The notes under the pieces: model-generated
Database searches by the model: none
What the model saw: the letters and a program-made list of their open reading frames with translations, nothing else
Told to the model about the DNA's origin: nothing
Position numbers and translations under genes: made by a program
Source: Sorangium cellulosum So0157-2
GTDB taxonomy: Bacteria; Myxococcota_A; Polyangia; Polyangiales; Polyangiaceae
Assembly: GCF_000418325.1 (NCBI RefSeq)
Contig: NC_021658.1
Coordinates: 6,435,501 to 6,499,500, forward strand
Length of the DNA stretch: 64,000 bases
Direction: 5' to 3'
In this document: piece after piece, positions 26,631-35,907 of the stretch
Layout of the letters: every line of letters starts with the position of its first letter
Numbering within the stretch: the first letter of the stretch is position 1

Positions 26631-27118
26631 ATTTCCTCCACTTCAGAGCTCGTCGATACCCGAGGCGCGCAGGCTGGGAGTCGGGAGGAGGCCGCGGCCT
26701 CGGCTCCCATGATTCCGATGCGGGCTTGGCTGCTTGCAGCAAAACCCCCCTCGTAGACAAATCCAGCTTGCGCAGGGCGGCTGCCCAGCCGCTGGTTGAT
26801 GTGCATGCGCGGCGACTTCGACGATTCTCCCCGGTCCGAGCGGGCGCCAACGTAAACGGCCCGATGCGCCAAGGTCAAGCAGCGATGATGGTCCGACCCA
26901 CGCTTGCGCGAGGCCGCACCGCCTCACCGGCAGTCTCTCCTTGCAGCCGCTTCCGACGAGAATGCCCCGCCGTACAGCAGATCCTGACGGCGAGTACGGA
27001 AACACGATCAATCACGGGGTTGCCTCGCGGTGCGAAGCAGGATTCGCGCGGCTGTCAAGATTTGCGCTCTTATCGAAGAGGCTTGTGCGTCGGCCCGCGC
27101 ATGGCGCAGCGCCCTCGA
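26631..27118. other. Long intergenic leader and spacer
   Basis: No convincing gene. The first 210 bases are the probable cold-shock mRNA leader; the rest (to the minisatellite at 27119) is less GC-rich than neighbouring DNA. Short open frames here have no recognisable protein features. Confidence 0.6.
26850..26878 (-). promoter_or_regulatory. Sigma70-like promoter for the cold-shock gene
   Basis: Minus strand: TTGACC (-35, 26878-26873), a 17-base spacer, and TTACGT (-10, 26855-26850). Transcription would start near 26843 and run through about 210 untranslated bases. Confidence 0.5.
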
Positions 27119-27376
27119 CGCGGCTCGTGACATCGCCTCGCCCCCGCGACGCGGCTCGCGAGATCGCCTCGCGACCCTGGACCCGGCTCGCGAGATCGCC
27201 TCGCCCCCGCGACGCGGCTCGCGAGATCGCCTCGCGACCCTGGACCCGGCTCGCGAGATCGCCTCGCCCCCGCGACGCGGCTCGCGAGATCGCCTCGCGA
27301 CCCTGGACCCGGCTCGCGAGATCGCCTCGCCCCCGCGACGCGGCTCGCGAGATCGCCTCGCGACCCTGGACGCGGC
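27119..27376. repeat. 63-bp minisatellite, about four copies
   Basis: A 63-base unit recurs about four times, almost identically. Each unit is itself two similar halves sharing GGCTCGCGAGATCGCCTCG (with the palindrome CTCGCGAG), joined alternately to a CCCCCGC and a CGACCCTG spacer. There are no unique spacers, so this is not CRISPR. The first and last copies are slightly diverged. Confidence 0.85.
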
Positions 27377-27501
27377 CATCGGGATGTCGCATGGCCGGCG
27401 ACCGCCCACGGACGTCGCGCCGCTGGCCGGCCTTGGCTCAGCCTGTTCGGCGTCGCGCCGCCGGCGCGCCCCCCGCGCGCGTGGCGCGGTGCGGCTCCCT
27501 C

Positions 27502-27656
27502 GAGCGGCGCCTGCGCCGCGCCCCGCTGAGCGGCGCCTGCGCCGCGCCCCGCTGAGCGGCGCCTGCGCCGCGCCCCGCTGAGCGGCGCCTGCGCCGCGCC
27601 CCGCTGAGCGCCGCCTGCGCGCGCCCCGCTGAGCGCCGCCTGCGCCGCGCCCCGCT
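27502..27656. repeat. 26-bp minisatellite, six copies
   Basis: Units of 26 bases (GAGCGGCGCCTGCGCCGCGC followed by CCCGCT) start at 27502, 27528, 27554 and 27580; two variant copies (25 and 26 bases, GAGCGCCGCC start) follow at 27606 and 27631. Each unit contains GGCGCCTGCGCC, able to form a small hairpin. A period not divisible by three argues against coding. It ends 154 bases before the FHA gene. Confidence 0.85.
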
Positions 27657-27810
27657 GAGCGCGGCCGGCGTGGGCGCGCGAGCCGGCGCCCGCTCGCCGC
27701 CCGGGAGCACGATCCGAAGGCATCTCGTTGACATGTCTGTTCGAGCTTGCTCGTATGGCGTGGCGAGGGCATCGGGTCTCACCTCCGCCCTGGCCCCGCG
27801 AGGCGACGAG

Positions 27811-29943
27811 ATGTTCTCGGTGATCATCAGCGAGAAAGGGGGCGCGGAGCGCCGCGAAACCTTCGACCGGACAGAGATCAACGTCGGTCGCGTGCAAGGC
27901 AACGACCTGATGCTGCCGAAGGGCAACGTGTCGAAGCGGCACGCCCGCCTGCTCTTCCGCGACGGGCGCTTCATCGTCACCGACCTCAAGAGCACGAACG
28001 GCACGTACGTCAACGGCCGGAAGATCGCCCAGGCGACGATCGTCCGCGAGGGCGACAAGATCTACATCGGCGACTTCGTGCTGCGGATCGAGACGGCGGC
28101 GGCCGGAACGGCGCCCCCGGACAGCACCGCGCCCCCGGCGCGCGTGCCGGAGGAGACGGGCACCGGCGATCCCGCCCACCTCGCCGATCGCGCGGCGCCG
28201 CCGTCCGCCGAGAAGGGGCTGCACCGGTCGGCGCCCCTGCCGCTGATCAACGAGAAGGGCGAGCCGTCGCGCACCAGCCAGGGCGTGATCAGCCACTTCC
28301 CGCTCGAGAACGATCCGGACGAGTCGGTCGAGGCCGCCGCGCCCGTCCCCGGCCCGCCGCGCATCCCCTCGCCTCGCCCGCCCATCGTGCCGGGCTCGCA
28401 GGGCGGCGCGTCCGGTCCTCCGCCCCTGCCGATCCCTCCGGCGACGCCGAACGCACCGGGCGCGCGCGACGGCCGCGCCGTGGCGCCCCCCGTCCACCCG
28501 ACCACGCAGATGGCGCGCCCCTACCCGACCGCGACCCCGCTGCCGGGACAGGGCGGCGCGAGCGTCGCGCCGGCGCAGGGCGCCGCGAACGTGGCCGTCC
28601 ACCCCAGCGTGGTCCCCATCCCCAGCCGGCGCGCCATCCCGCCCGTCTCGGACCGGGTCGACCGGGGGCAAGGCGACTCGGCGCAGGCCGTGGCGCACCG
28701 CAGGGCCCTCGCGCGCCTCGTGGAGCGGCTCGCCGACCTTGTCGACCTCGCGCCGCTCGACGGCGGGGCGCCGCCGGACCGCGCGCTCGCCCAGCGGATC
28801 GAGCAGGCCGTCGCCGCGGCCGCGGAGGCGATGCGCGCGGCGGGCGAGCTCCCCGCCGAGGTCGACGCCGAGGCGCTCATGGCCGACGCGCAGCGGGAGC
28901 TCCTCACGCTCGGCCCGCTCGATCGCCTGCTCGACGACGCCGAGGTCGGCGAGATCCAGGTGTTCCGCCACGACCACGTGATCGCGATGCACGGGCGCCG
29001 GCGCGTCATCACGGAGGTCGGGTTCAGCAGCGATCGCGCGGTCGACCGCGTCATCCGCCGGCTCTGCGCGATGGCCGGGCAGCCGCTCGAGCCGGGCGCG
29101 CGCTTCGCCGAGCGGACGCTGCCGCAGGGGCGGCGGCTCTTCGCCGTGCTCCCCCCGGCGGCGACCTCCACGCTGGTGATCCGGAAGCCGCAGCGCCCCG
29201 ACGTCACGCTCGAGGACCTGGTGCGCAACGGGACGATCTCGCGGGCGATGGCCGTCCTGCTCTCCCAGTGCGTGATCGGGCGCGGCAACCTGCTCGTCAC
29301 CGGGACGCGGGACGCCGGCACGGGCTGGCTGCTCGGCGCGCTCGCGGCCGCGGCGCAGCCCGACGATCGGTTCGTCGTGCTCCAGGACGAGGACGAGCTC
29401 GCCCTCGATCAGCCCAACACCCTGTCCATCGCGCTCGGCAGCACCGCGGACGAGCGGGCGCGGGCGGAGCAGGCGGCCGTGCGCCTCCGGCCGGAGCGGG
29501 TCGTGGTGAGCTCGTTCTCGGGCCACGTCGCGGCCGAGATCGTCGACGCGATCGGCGGTGGCATGGACGGCGTGCTCGCGGCCGCACGGGCGCCCACGCT
29601 GCGCCAGGCGGTGACGCGGCTCCCCGCGGACATCGCCGCGACCCGCCCGGGGATCACGCCGGAGGCGGCGCGCGAGTGGCTGGCGTCGTCGTTCGACCTG
29701 GCGATCGAGATCGCGCTGCTCCGCGACGGCCGCCACCGCGTGCTCCGCATGGCCGAGCTCGCGGTCGAGAACGGGCAGATCGCGATCCGCGACGTCTTCA
29801 CGTTCGTGGTCGAGCGGACGGCCGCCGGCGGCGCGCTGGAGGGGACGTTCCACCCCTCCGGGCTGGTGCCGGACATCGTGGAAGATCTCCAGTCCCGCGG
29901 GCTCACCGTGGACACGTCGACCTCGTTCCGGCGAAACCGCTAG
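27811..29943 (+). CDS. FHA domain fused to degenerate CpaF/VirB11-like ATPase
   Basis: 710 residues. FHA domain at 1-95 (VGRVQGNDLMLPK, VSKRHARLLF, LKSTNGTYVNGRK). A Pro/Ala-rich linker of about 190 residues follows. The C-terminal 400 residues align with CpaF-type secretion ATPases: LGPLDRLLDDAEVGEI, RVIRRLCAMAGQPLEPG, ATSTLVIRKP, and GMDGVLAAARAPTLRQAV for the usual HDGSLTTIHANSPRDAL. The Walker A is LLVTGTRDAGTGW and lacks the GKT lysine/threonine, and the conserved GEVRG is VVSSFSG. It is probably a non-hydrolysing scaffold or regulator. An in-frame ATG at 27733 is possible; 27811 is preferred because FHA begins there and GAGG precedes it. Confidence 0.88.
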   Translation: MFSVIISEKGGAERRETFDRTEINVGRVQGNDLMLPKGNVSKRHARLLFRDGRFIVTDLKSTNGTYVNGRKIAQATIVREGDKIYIGDFVLRIETAAAGTAPPDSTAPPARVPEETGTGDPAHLADRAAPPSAEKGLHRSAPLPLINEKGEPSRTSQGVISHFPLENDPDESVEAAAPVPGPPRIPSPRPPIVPGSQGGASGPPPLPIPPATPNAPGARDGRAVAPPVHPTTQMARPYPTATPLPGQGGASVAPAQGAANVAVHPSVVPIPSRRAIPPVSDRVDRGQGDSAQAVAHRRALARLVERLADLVDLAPLDGGAPPDRALAQRIEQAVAAAAEAMRAAGELPAEVDAEALMADAQRELLTLGPLDRLLDDAEVGEIQVFRHDHVIAMHGRRRVITEVGFSSDRAVDRVIRRLCAMAGQPLEPGARFAERTLPQGRRLFAVLPPAATSTLVIRKPQRPDVTLEDLVRNGTISRAMAVLLSQCVIGRGNLLVTGTRDAGTGWLLGALAAAAQPDDRFVVLQDEDELALDQPNTLSIALGSTADERARAEQAAVRLRPERVVVSSFSGHVAAEIVDAIGGGMDGVLAAARAPTLRQAVTRLPADIAATRPGITPEAAREWLASSFDLAIEIALLRDGRHRVLRMAELAVENGQIAIRDVFTFVVERTAAGGALEGTFHPSGLVPDIVEDLQSRGLTVDTSTSFRRNR

Positions 29944-30089
29944 TCCCGCCGGCCAGCGCGCCATCACGGGCGCGGGCAAGCACGGGCAACTACGAGCAAG
30001 CCGCGCAAGCAACGCCCGAATCTCCGGCGCCAGGCGAGAACGTCTTGACGGGCGCCGGCGAGAAACGGAGGTTATGCTGTTGAACAGCC

Positions 30090-30602
30090 ATGGCCATCCG
30101 CACCATCCTCCACTATCCCGACCCGCGCCTGCGACAGAAGGCGCAGCCGGTCGGGGACATCACCCCCGAAATCACCAAGCTTATCGACGACATGGCCGAG
30201 ACCATGTACGCCGCGCCCGGCGTCGGCCTCGCGGCCACGCAGATCGGGGAGCCACACCGCATCTTCCTCGTCGACGTCGCCTCCGACAACGAGCCGAGCA
30301 ACCTCCTCGTGTTCATCAACCCGGAGATCGTCCGGCAGGAGGGGCAGCAGGTCGGCCCCGAAGGCTGCCTGTCGTTCCCCGGCATCAGCGAGGACATCAA
30401 GCGCGCCGATCGCGTCAGCGTCCGCGCCCGCGGGCGCGACGGCGCGACGTTCGAGATCGCGGCCGACGGCCTGCTCGCCGTGGCCATCCAGCACGAGCTC
30501 GATCACCTCGACGGCGTGCTGATGATCGACCGGATGGGCACGCTCAAGAAGCGCATCGTCCAGCGGAAGATGCAGAAGCGCGGCGCCGAGGCGACGGGCT
30601 GA
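30090..30602 (+). CDS. def: Peptide deformylase
   Basis: 170 residues. All three deformylase motifs are present: GVGLAATQIG, EGCLSFPG (Cys93) and QHELDHLDG (His135, Glu136, His139), which bind iron or zinc. It removes the formyl group from nascent proteins in the cytoplasm. It ends 18 bases from the converging ribD stop. fmt is not adjacent. Confidence 0.97.
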   Translation: MAIRTILHYPDPRLRQKAQPVGDITPEITKLIDDMAETMYAAPGVGLAATQIGEPHRIFLVDVASDNEPSNLLVFINPEIVRQEGQQVGPEGCLSFPGISEDIKRADRVSVRARGRDGATFEIAADGLLAVAIQHELDHLDGVLMIDRMGTLKKRIVQRKMQKRGAEATG

Positions 30603-30620
30603 GCCGCGCCCGCGCCCCGG

Positions 30621-31766
30621 TCAGCTGCGCGCCGGGAAGGCCAGGGGGCCGCTGACGTACGCGTCGCGGCCGCAGAGCTCCCAGCGCGGATCGACGATCC
30701 GGGGCGCGTCCCCCGGCGTGTCCGGGCCGGCCCAGTCGACCGCGCCCGGCCGGCCGCGGGGGCCGAGCAGGATGGGCGCGACGAAGGCGTGGAGCTCGTC
30801 CGGAAGGCGCGACGCGAGCAGGCTGCCGGCGAGCTCGGCGCCGCCCTCCACGAGGATGGAGACGATCCCCTGCGAGGCGCAGAGGCGCATCGCGGCGGTC
30901 ACGTCGACCCGGCCCTCCGCCGAGGTCGGCGCGCGCAGGACGACGCAGCCCGCGTCCACAAGGACCTGCTCGGCCGCTTCGGGCGCGTCGGCACCCGTGA
31001 GCACCCACGTCGGCACCTCCCGCGCCGTCTGCGCCAGGCGCGTGTGCAGCGGCAGCCGGAGCCGCGTGTCGAAGACGAGCCGGATGGGGCTCCGCCCGCC
31101 CGGCGCGAGCCCCGCCTCGCGCAGGGTGAGGCGAGGGTCGTCGGCCAGCGCGGTGCCGATGCCGATCGCCACCGCGTCGTGGCGCGAGCGGAGCTCCTGC
31201 ACCTTGGCGCGCGCCTCCGGGCCGGTGACCCACTTCGAGGCCCCCGTGCGGGTCGCGATGCGGCCGTCGAGCGACAGGGCGAGCTTGAGCGCGATGTGGG
31301 GGATGCCGGTCGTGATGAACTTGGTCCAGGGCGCGATCAGCGCGCGGGCGTCGGCGTTGGCCACGCCGAGCTCGACGGCGAGCCCGGCGTCGCTGAGCCG
31401 CTGCGCGCCGCCGCCGACCACCCCCGGGTTCGGATCGGGCGCGCCGATGACGACGCGCTTGATGCCGGCGCTCAGCACCGCGTCCACGCAGGGGGGCGTG
31501 CGCCCCTCGTGGTTGCACGGCTCCAGCGTCACGTAGAGCGTCCCGCCGCGCGCCGCGTCCCCGGCCATCGCGAGCGCGAGCCCCTCGGCGTGCTCCTCGC
31601 CGGCGCGCGCGTGGTGCGCGACGGCGATGACGTCCCCCGCGGTGTTCACCACCACCGCGCCGACCGGGGGGTTCGGCGACGGCATCGCCTTGTGCGCCTC
31701 CTCGATGGCGAGGCGCATCATCGCGGCGTCGAACTCGGGATCGGGGGTGGGGAGCTTCGCAGACAT
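30621..31766 (-). CDS. ribD: Bifunctional riboflavin biosynthesis deaminase/reductase
   Basis: 381 residues. N-terminal deaminase domain (about 10-155) with the zinc site HAE (EEHAEGLAL) and PCNHEGRTPPCVDAVL. C-terminal reductase domain (about 160-378) with LSLDGRIATRTGASKWVTG, DPRLTLR and LVEGGAELAGSLL. It performs the second and third steps of riboflavin synthesis. It is last of a long minus-strand run, 16 bases after nrdR; the nrdR-ribD pairing is common in bacteria. No FMN riboswitch is seen, and other rib genes are not in the window. Confidence 0.95.
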   Translation of the reverse strand: MSAKLPTPDPEFDAAMMRLAIEEAHKAMPSPNPPVGAVVVNTAGDVIAVAHHARAGEEHAEGLALAMAGDAARGGTLYVTLEPCNHEGRTPPCVDAVLSAGIKRVVIGAPDPNPGVVGGGAQRLSDAGLAVELGVANADARALIAPWTKFITTGIPHIALKLALSLDGRIATRTGASKWVTGPEARAKVQELRSRHDAVAIGIGTALADDPRLTLREAGLAPGGRSPIRLVFDTRLRLPLHTRLAQTAREVPTWVLTGADAPEAAEQVLVDAGCVVLRAPTSAEGRVDVTAAMRLCASQGIVSILVEGGAELAGSLLASRLPDELHAFVAPILLGPRGRPGAVDWAGPDTPGDAPRIVDPRWELCGRDAYVSGPLAFPARS

Positions 31767-31782
31767 CGAAGTGCCGGATCTA

Positions 31783-32244
31783 CTAGGGCGCCTTGGCCTT
31801 CACAAGCTTGCCAAGCTCGACCATGAACTGGTCGATGTCCCGAAAGGAACGATAGACGCTGGCGAACCGGACGTAGGCGACCTCATCGAGCGCCCGCAGG
31901 TGGTTCATCACCCGCTCGCCGAGCTCGGTCGACAGGATCTCCCGCCGCTCGGATTCCTGCGCCTCGCGCTCGATCGCGTCGGCGATGGCCTCGATCTGGT
32001 CGGTGGACACTGGCCGTTTGTTGCAGGCGATGCGGAGCCCCCGCACGAGCTTCTGCCGGTCGAACGGCTCCCGCCGGCCGTCCTTCTTGACGACCGTCGG
32101 CAGGATGTCCTCGACGCGCTCGTAGGTCGTGAACCGGCGCTCGCACGAGGCGCACTCGCGCCGCCGGCGGATCACGTCGCCCGCGCCGCCGGCGCGGGAG
32201 TCGATGACCCGGTCCTCGAGGTGGCCGCAAAATGGGCACTTCAT
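31783..32244 (-). CDS. nrdR: Transcriptional repressor NrdR
   Basis: 153 residues, typical length. Zinc ribbon CPFCGH...CASCERRFTTYE, then an ATP-cone (VVKKDGRREPFDRQKLVRGL... VRFASVYRSF). It senses ATP/dATP and represses ribonucleotide reductase genes. It sits 24 bases after fabF and 16 before ribD, so probably co-transcribed with both. No nrd genes are in the window. Confidence 0.97.
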   Translation of the reverse strand: MKCPFCGHLEDRVIDSRAGGAGDVIRRRRECASCERRFTTYERVEDILPTVVKKDGRREPFDRQKLVRGLRIACNKRPVSTDQIEAIADAIEREAQESERREILSTELGERVMNHLRALDEVAYVRFASVYRSFRDIDQFMVELGKLVKAKAP

Positions 32245-32268
32245 CGAGCCATCCGGCGCGGCGCGCGA

Positions 32269-33513
32269 TCAGCCTTCAAACTGGGAGAGCACGAGCGACA
32301 CGTTCGTCCCGCCGAAGCCGAAGGAGTTCGACATGACGTGCTTCATGCGGCGCTCGCGGGAGGTGAACGGCACGTAGTCGAGGGTGCACTCGGGATCCGG
32401 GTCGTCCAGGTTGAGCGTCGGCGGCACCGCGCCGTGGTGCAGCGCGAGGGCGCAGACCGCCGCCTCGACGCCGCCGGCGCCCCCGAGCAGGTGGCCCATC
32501 GCCGACTTTGTCGAGCTCACCCAGAGGCGCTTCGACGCCGCGTGATCGCCGAAGAGCTTGAGGATCGCCCGGGTCTCCTCGATGTCGCCCTGGGGCGTCG
32601 AGGTGCCGTGGGCGTTGATGTAGTCGATCGCGTCCGGCGCGAGCCTGGCGTCGTCGAGCGCCATCTTCATCGCGCGCTGCGCCCCGGCGCCCTCGGGCGC
32701 CGGCTTCGTGATGTGGTACGCATCGCACGAGGCGCCGTACCCCACGACCTCCGCGTAGATCTTCGCGCCGCGCTTCTTCGCGTGGGAGAGCGACTCGAGC
32801 AGGAGCGACCCGGCGCCCTCGGAGCAGACGAAGCCGTCGCGCCCCTTGTCCCAGGGGCGGCTCGCCCGCTGCGGCTCCTCGTTGCGCCGCGAGAGCGCGA
32901 ACATCGCGCAGAACCCGCCGATGCCGAGGCCGGTGATCGTCGCCTCGGCGCCGCCCGTGAGCATGATGTGGGAGCGCCCACGGCGGATCCACTCGAACGC
33001 CTCGCCGAGCGAGTGCGCGCTCGACGAGCACGCGCTCGTGTTGCAGTAGCTCGCGCCCCGCAGGTCGAGCGCCAGCGCCACCTGTCCAGCGGCGAGGTTG
33101 GCGATGACCGTCGGGATGAAATAGGGGCTGACCTTCTGAGGGCCCTTCTCGTGCAGCGTGATCGAGTGCTGGAACAGGTACTCGAGGCCGCCGAGGCCGA
33201 CGCCGATGAAGGTGCCGCACTGGTCGCGGTCCTCCTCGGTGAGCTCGATCCCCGCGTCCTTCATGCACAGCTGCGAGGCGGCGACGGAGAGCTGGGCGAA
33301 GCGGCCCATCTCCTTCACCTTCTTCTTGGGGATGTACTCCTCCGGGGCGAACCCCTTCACCTCGCCGGCGAAGCGCGTCGGAAAGGCGCTCGCGTCGAAG
33401 AGGGTGATGGGTCCGATACCGGACTGGCCAGCCAGCAACGATTGCCAGGTGGCCTGCGTCCCGATGCCGTTGGGCGTAACGAGCCCGATGCCGGTGATGA
33501 CAACGCGTTCCAT
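32269..33513 (-). CDS. fabF: 3-oxoacyl-ACP synthase II
   Basis: 414 residues. Cys162 in TSACSSSAHS is the condensing nucleophile; His302 (AHGTSTPQGD) and His341 (KSAMGHLLGGAGG) complete the active site, and SNSFGFGGTN is the terminal family motif. It elongates acyl-ACP with malonyl-ACP in fatty-acid synthesis. It follows acpP by 127 bases in the fab run. Start ERVVITGIGLVTPNG is the usual FabF N-terminus. Confidence 0.96.
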   Translation of the reverse strand: MERVVITGIGLVTPNGIGTQATWQSLLAGQSGIGPITLFDASAFPTRFAGEVKGFAPEEYIPKKKVKEMGRFAQLSVAASQLCMKDAGIELTEEDRDQCGTFIGVGLGGLEYLFQHSITLHEKGPQKVSPYFIPTVIANLAAGQVALALDLRGASYCNTSACSSSAHSLGEAFEWIRRGRSHIMLTGGAEATITGLGIGGFCAMFALSRRNEEPQRASRPWDKGRDGFVCSEGAGSLLLESLSHAKKRGAKIYAEVVGYGASCDAYHITKPAPEGAGAQRAMKMALDDARLAPDAIDYINAHGTSTPQGDIEETRAILKLFGDHAASKRLWVSSTKSAMGHLLGGAGGVEAAVCALALHHGAVPPTLNLDDPDPECTLDYVPFTSRERRMKHVMSNSFGFGGTNVSLVLSQFEG

Positions 33514-33640
33514 GGCTCTTTTTGCCCTAGCGCCACCACAGAGGGGAGGACACGTGCATCGGCGAGGGGCGGACCCTTCGCCGGCTCACGCGCCATCTCA
33601 CCTCCATGGTGACGCCGCGTCCGGTAGGGCGGTGGGGACG

Positions 33641-33889
33641 CTACTTCTTGGCATTCCTTTCGATGTAGTCGACCGCATCCTGGACAGTCCGGATCTTCTC
33701 CGTGTCCTCGTCCGGAATGTCGATCTCGAACGCCTCCTCGAACGCGAGGACAAGCTCCACCAGGCCCAGCGAATCGGCGCCCAGATCGTCGATGAAACTC
33801 GCTTCAGGCTTGATGTCCTTCTCGTCGACGTCGAGCTGTTCCTTGATGATTCGCTTTACTTCGGCCGTGATGTCGCGACCTTCAGCCAT
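33641..33889 (-). CDS. acpP: Acyl carrier protein
   Basis: 82 residues. Ser40 in GADSLGLVEL is the phosphopantetheine attachment site; the protein is acidic, with the helix pattern of fatty-acid ACP. GGGAGGAATACC precedes the ATG. It lies between fabG and fabF, the standard order. It carries growing acyl chains for the synthases around it. A second, unrelated ACP is at 42685. Confidence 0.97.
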   Translation of the reverse strand: MAEGRDITAEVKRIIKEQLDVDEKDIKPEASFIDDLGADSLGLVELVLAFEEAFEIDIPDEDTEKIRTVQDAVDYIERNAKK

Positions 33890-34039
33890 GGTATTCCTCC
33901 CGGGAAAACGGACCCCCTAGTAGCCCATCGCCATGGGCGTTGCACCATCGAATTACCTGCGACCGTCTTTTTCGTGTGCGCCTGGTTTGCCGCCGAGCGG
34001 ACGCCTGGCTGGCTGCCGACGTCTCCCCGACGAGCGCGC

Positions 34040-34786
34040 TCAGACGTACATGCCGCCGTTGACGCGCAGCGTCTCGCCCGTCACGTAGCTGGCCTCGTCG
34101 GAGCACAGGAATGTGATCGCCGCGGCGACCTCCTCCGGCCGGCCCGTACGCCCGAGCGGGACCATCTTCGTCAGCCCCTCTTTCATCTCAGCGCTGATCG
34201 TCGTCGTCATGTCGGTGTCGATGAAGCCTGGCGCCACCGCGTTGATGGTGATGCCGCGCCCAGCGTACTCGCGGGCGAGCGACTTCGTCACGCCGAGCAG
34301 GGCCGCCTTCGTCGCGGCGTACGCCGCCTGGCCCACGTTGCCCATCTCGGCCACGACGCTGGAGAGGAAGACGATGCGCCCCGTGCGCGCGCGCATCATC
34401 ACCTTGGTCGCGGCCCGGGCGCACGCGATCGCGCCCTTGACGTTGACGGCGAAGAGGCGATCCAGGTCCTCCTCCTTGATCCGCAGGAGCAGCCCGTCGA
34501 TCGCGATCCCCGCGTTCGCGACGAGGATGTCGAGCCGGCCGAGGCGCTTCGCCGCGTCGGCGATGGCGGCCTCGGTCGCCTGCAGGTTCGCGACGTCGAA
34601 GCCGAGCGCCTCGGCCTTGCCGCCGCGCGCGGTGATCGCCTCGACGAGCCCGCGCGCCTCGGCCTCCCCGCGCACGTAGTTGATGATCACGTGCGCCCCC
34701 TGCGCCGCCAGCGCCTCCGACGCAGCCCGCCCGATCCCCCGCGATCCACCCGTGACGATCGCAACTTTGCCCGTAAGGTCGAACAT
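34040..34786 (-). CDS. fabG: 3-oxoacyl-ACP reductase
   Basis: 248 residues, classical short-chain dehydrogenase. NADPH-binding TGGSRGIGR, NAG motif (NAGIAIDG), catalytic Ser143, Tyr156 and Lys160 (LSSVV; YAATK). The position between fabD (6-base gap) and acpP makes the FabG role secure. It reduces 3-oxoacyl-ACP. Confidence 0.96.
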   Translation of the reverse strand: MFDLTGKVAIVTGGSRGIGRAASEALAAQGAHVIINYVRGEAEARGLVEAITARGGKAEALGFDVANLQATEAAIADAAKRLGRLDILVANAGIAIDGLLLRIKEEDLDRLFAVNVKGAIACARAATKVMMRARTGRIVFLSSVVAEMGNVGQAAYAATKAALLGVTKSLAREYAGRGITINAVAPGFIDTDMTTTISAEMKEGLTKMVPLGRTGRPEEVAAAITFLCSDEASYVTGETLRVNGGMYV

Positions 34787-34792
34787 CGATGC

Positions 34793-35734
34793 CTATGCCT
34801 CCGAAAGGAACGCGCTCACGCGCTCAATCCCCGCCATGTCGCTCACGCTGAGCACCTTGATCTGCTTCGTGATCCGCTTCACCAGCCCCGCGAGCACCTT
34901 GCCAGGGCCGATCTCCAGGGCGTGCGTGACGCCGTCCTCGGCCATACGCTCGATCGTCCGCATCCACTGCACGGTGCCGTCGACCTGGCGCAGGAGGAGC
35001 GACCGCACCCGCTCCGGATCGGCGTTCGGCGCCGCGTCGACGTTCGCGATCACGGGAAAGGCGAGCGGCCTCAGCTGGGTGCGCTCGAGCTCGGGGCGCA
35101 GGCGCTCGGCCGCAGGCCGCATCAGCGCGCAGTGGAAGGGGGCGCTCACCTTGAGCGGGACCGCCTTGCCGCCGCGGGCGGCGGCGATCTCGCGCGCCCG
35201 CGCCACCGCGGGGCTGTGGCCGGCGATCACGATCTGCCCCGGCCCGTTGTAGTTCGCCGGCGCGACCACCTCGCCTTGCGCCGCCTCCTCGCAGATCGCG
35301 AGCACCGCGGGCTGGTCGAGCCCCATGATCGCGGCCATGGCCCCCTCGCCCGCCGGCACGGCCTCCTGCATCGCGGCGCCGCGGATCCGGCAGAGCCGCA
35401 CCGCCTCCTCGATCTCGAGCGCGCCGGCGGCGACCAGCGCGCTGTACTCGCCGAGCGAGTGGCCGGCGGCGTAGAGCGGCGGCTCGAGGTCGGGCAGGTG
35501 CTCGATGAGCGCCGCGGCGACGGCGCAGCTCGTGGCGACGATGGCGGGCTGGGTGTTGCTCGTCTTCGTCAGCTCGTCCATCGGCCCCTCGAAGCAGAGC
35601 CGCGAGATCGGCTCGCCGAGCGCGGCGTCCGCGCGCGCGAACGCGCCGCGCGCCGCCGCCGAGGCCTCGGCGAGGGCCTTGCCCATTCCCACCTCCTGCG
35701 CCCCTTGCCCTGGAAACAGCCAAGCGATTTTCAC
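34793..35734 (-). CDS. fabD: Malonyl-CoA:ACP transacylase
   Basis: 313 residues. FPGQGAQEVGMG near the start, nucleophile Ser93 in GHSLGEYSAL, and the catalytic His in SAPFHCALM. It loads malonyl groups onto AcpP. The GTG at 35734 is chosen because KIAWLFPGQG is the conserved family start and GAGGAC lies about seven bases upstream; a longer Arg-rich extension is unlikely. fabG follows six bases downstream. Confidence 0.95.
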   Translation of the reverse strand: MKIAWLFPGQGAQEVGMGKALAEASAAARGAFARADAALGEPISRLCFEGPMDELTKTSNTQPAIVATSCAVAAALIEHLPDLEPPLYAAGHSLGEYSALVAAGALEIEEAVRLCRIRGAAMQEAVPAGEGAMAAIMGLDQPAVLAICEEAAQGEVVAPANYNGPGQIVIAGHSPAVARAREIAAARGGKAVPLKVSAPFHCALMRPAAERLRPELERTQLRPLAFPVIANVDAAPNADPERVRSLLLRQVDGTVQWMRTIERMAEDGVTHALEIGPGKVLAGLVKRITKQIKVLSVSDMAGIERVSAFLSEA

Positions 35735-35907
35735 GTTTGTCCTCACTTCCAAGCGGGGGAGGCGGACGTCGGTCCGTCCCCGAACCACGTCACGGGGCAG
35801 GCGCGCGCGCGCCGCTCACATCCCCGCTCATGCCGGCGCGCCGGGCGAGCACAGCCGCCCGGACGCGCAGATCTCGACCCCGACGCCGGCGCGCGCGCAT
35901 GGCCCCC

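Noticed and set aside
27119..27656. CRISPR array
   Set aside because: Units are contiguous with no unique spacers, and no cas genes are present.
27070..30012. A long minus-strand open frame covering the minisatellites and the FHA-ATPase gene
   Set aside because: The plus-strand frame encodes recognisable FHA and CpaF-like domains. The minus-strand translation is low-complexity, and the 26-base repeat would change frame each time.
29980..30090. Promoter for def (TTGACG near 30045)
   Set aside because: The best -10 candidate (TATGCT) lies about 22 bases away, too far for a normal sigma70 promoter.
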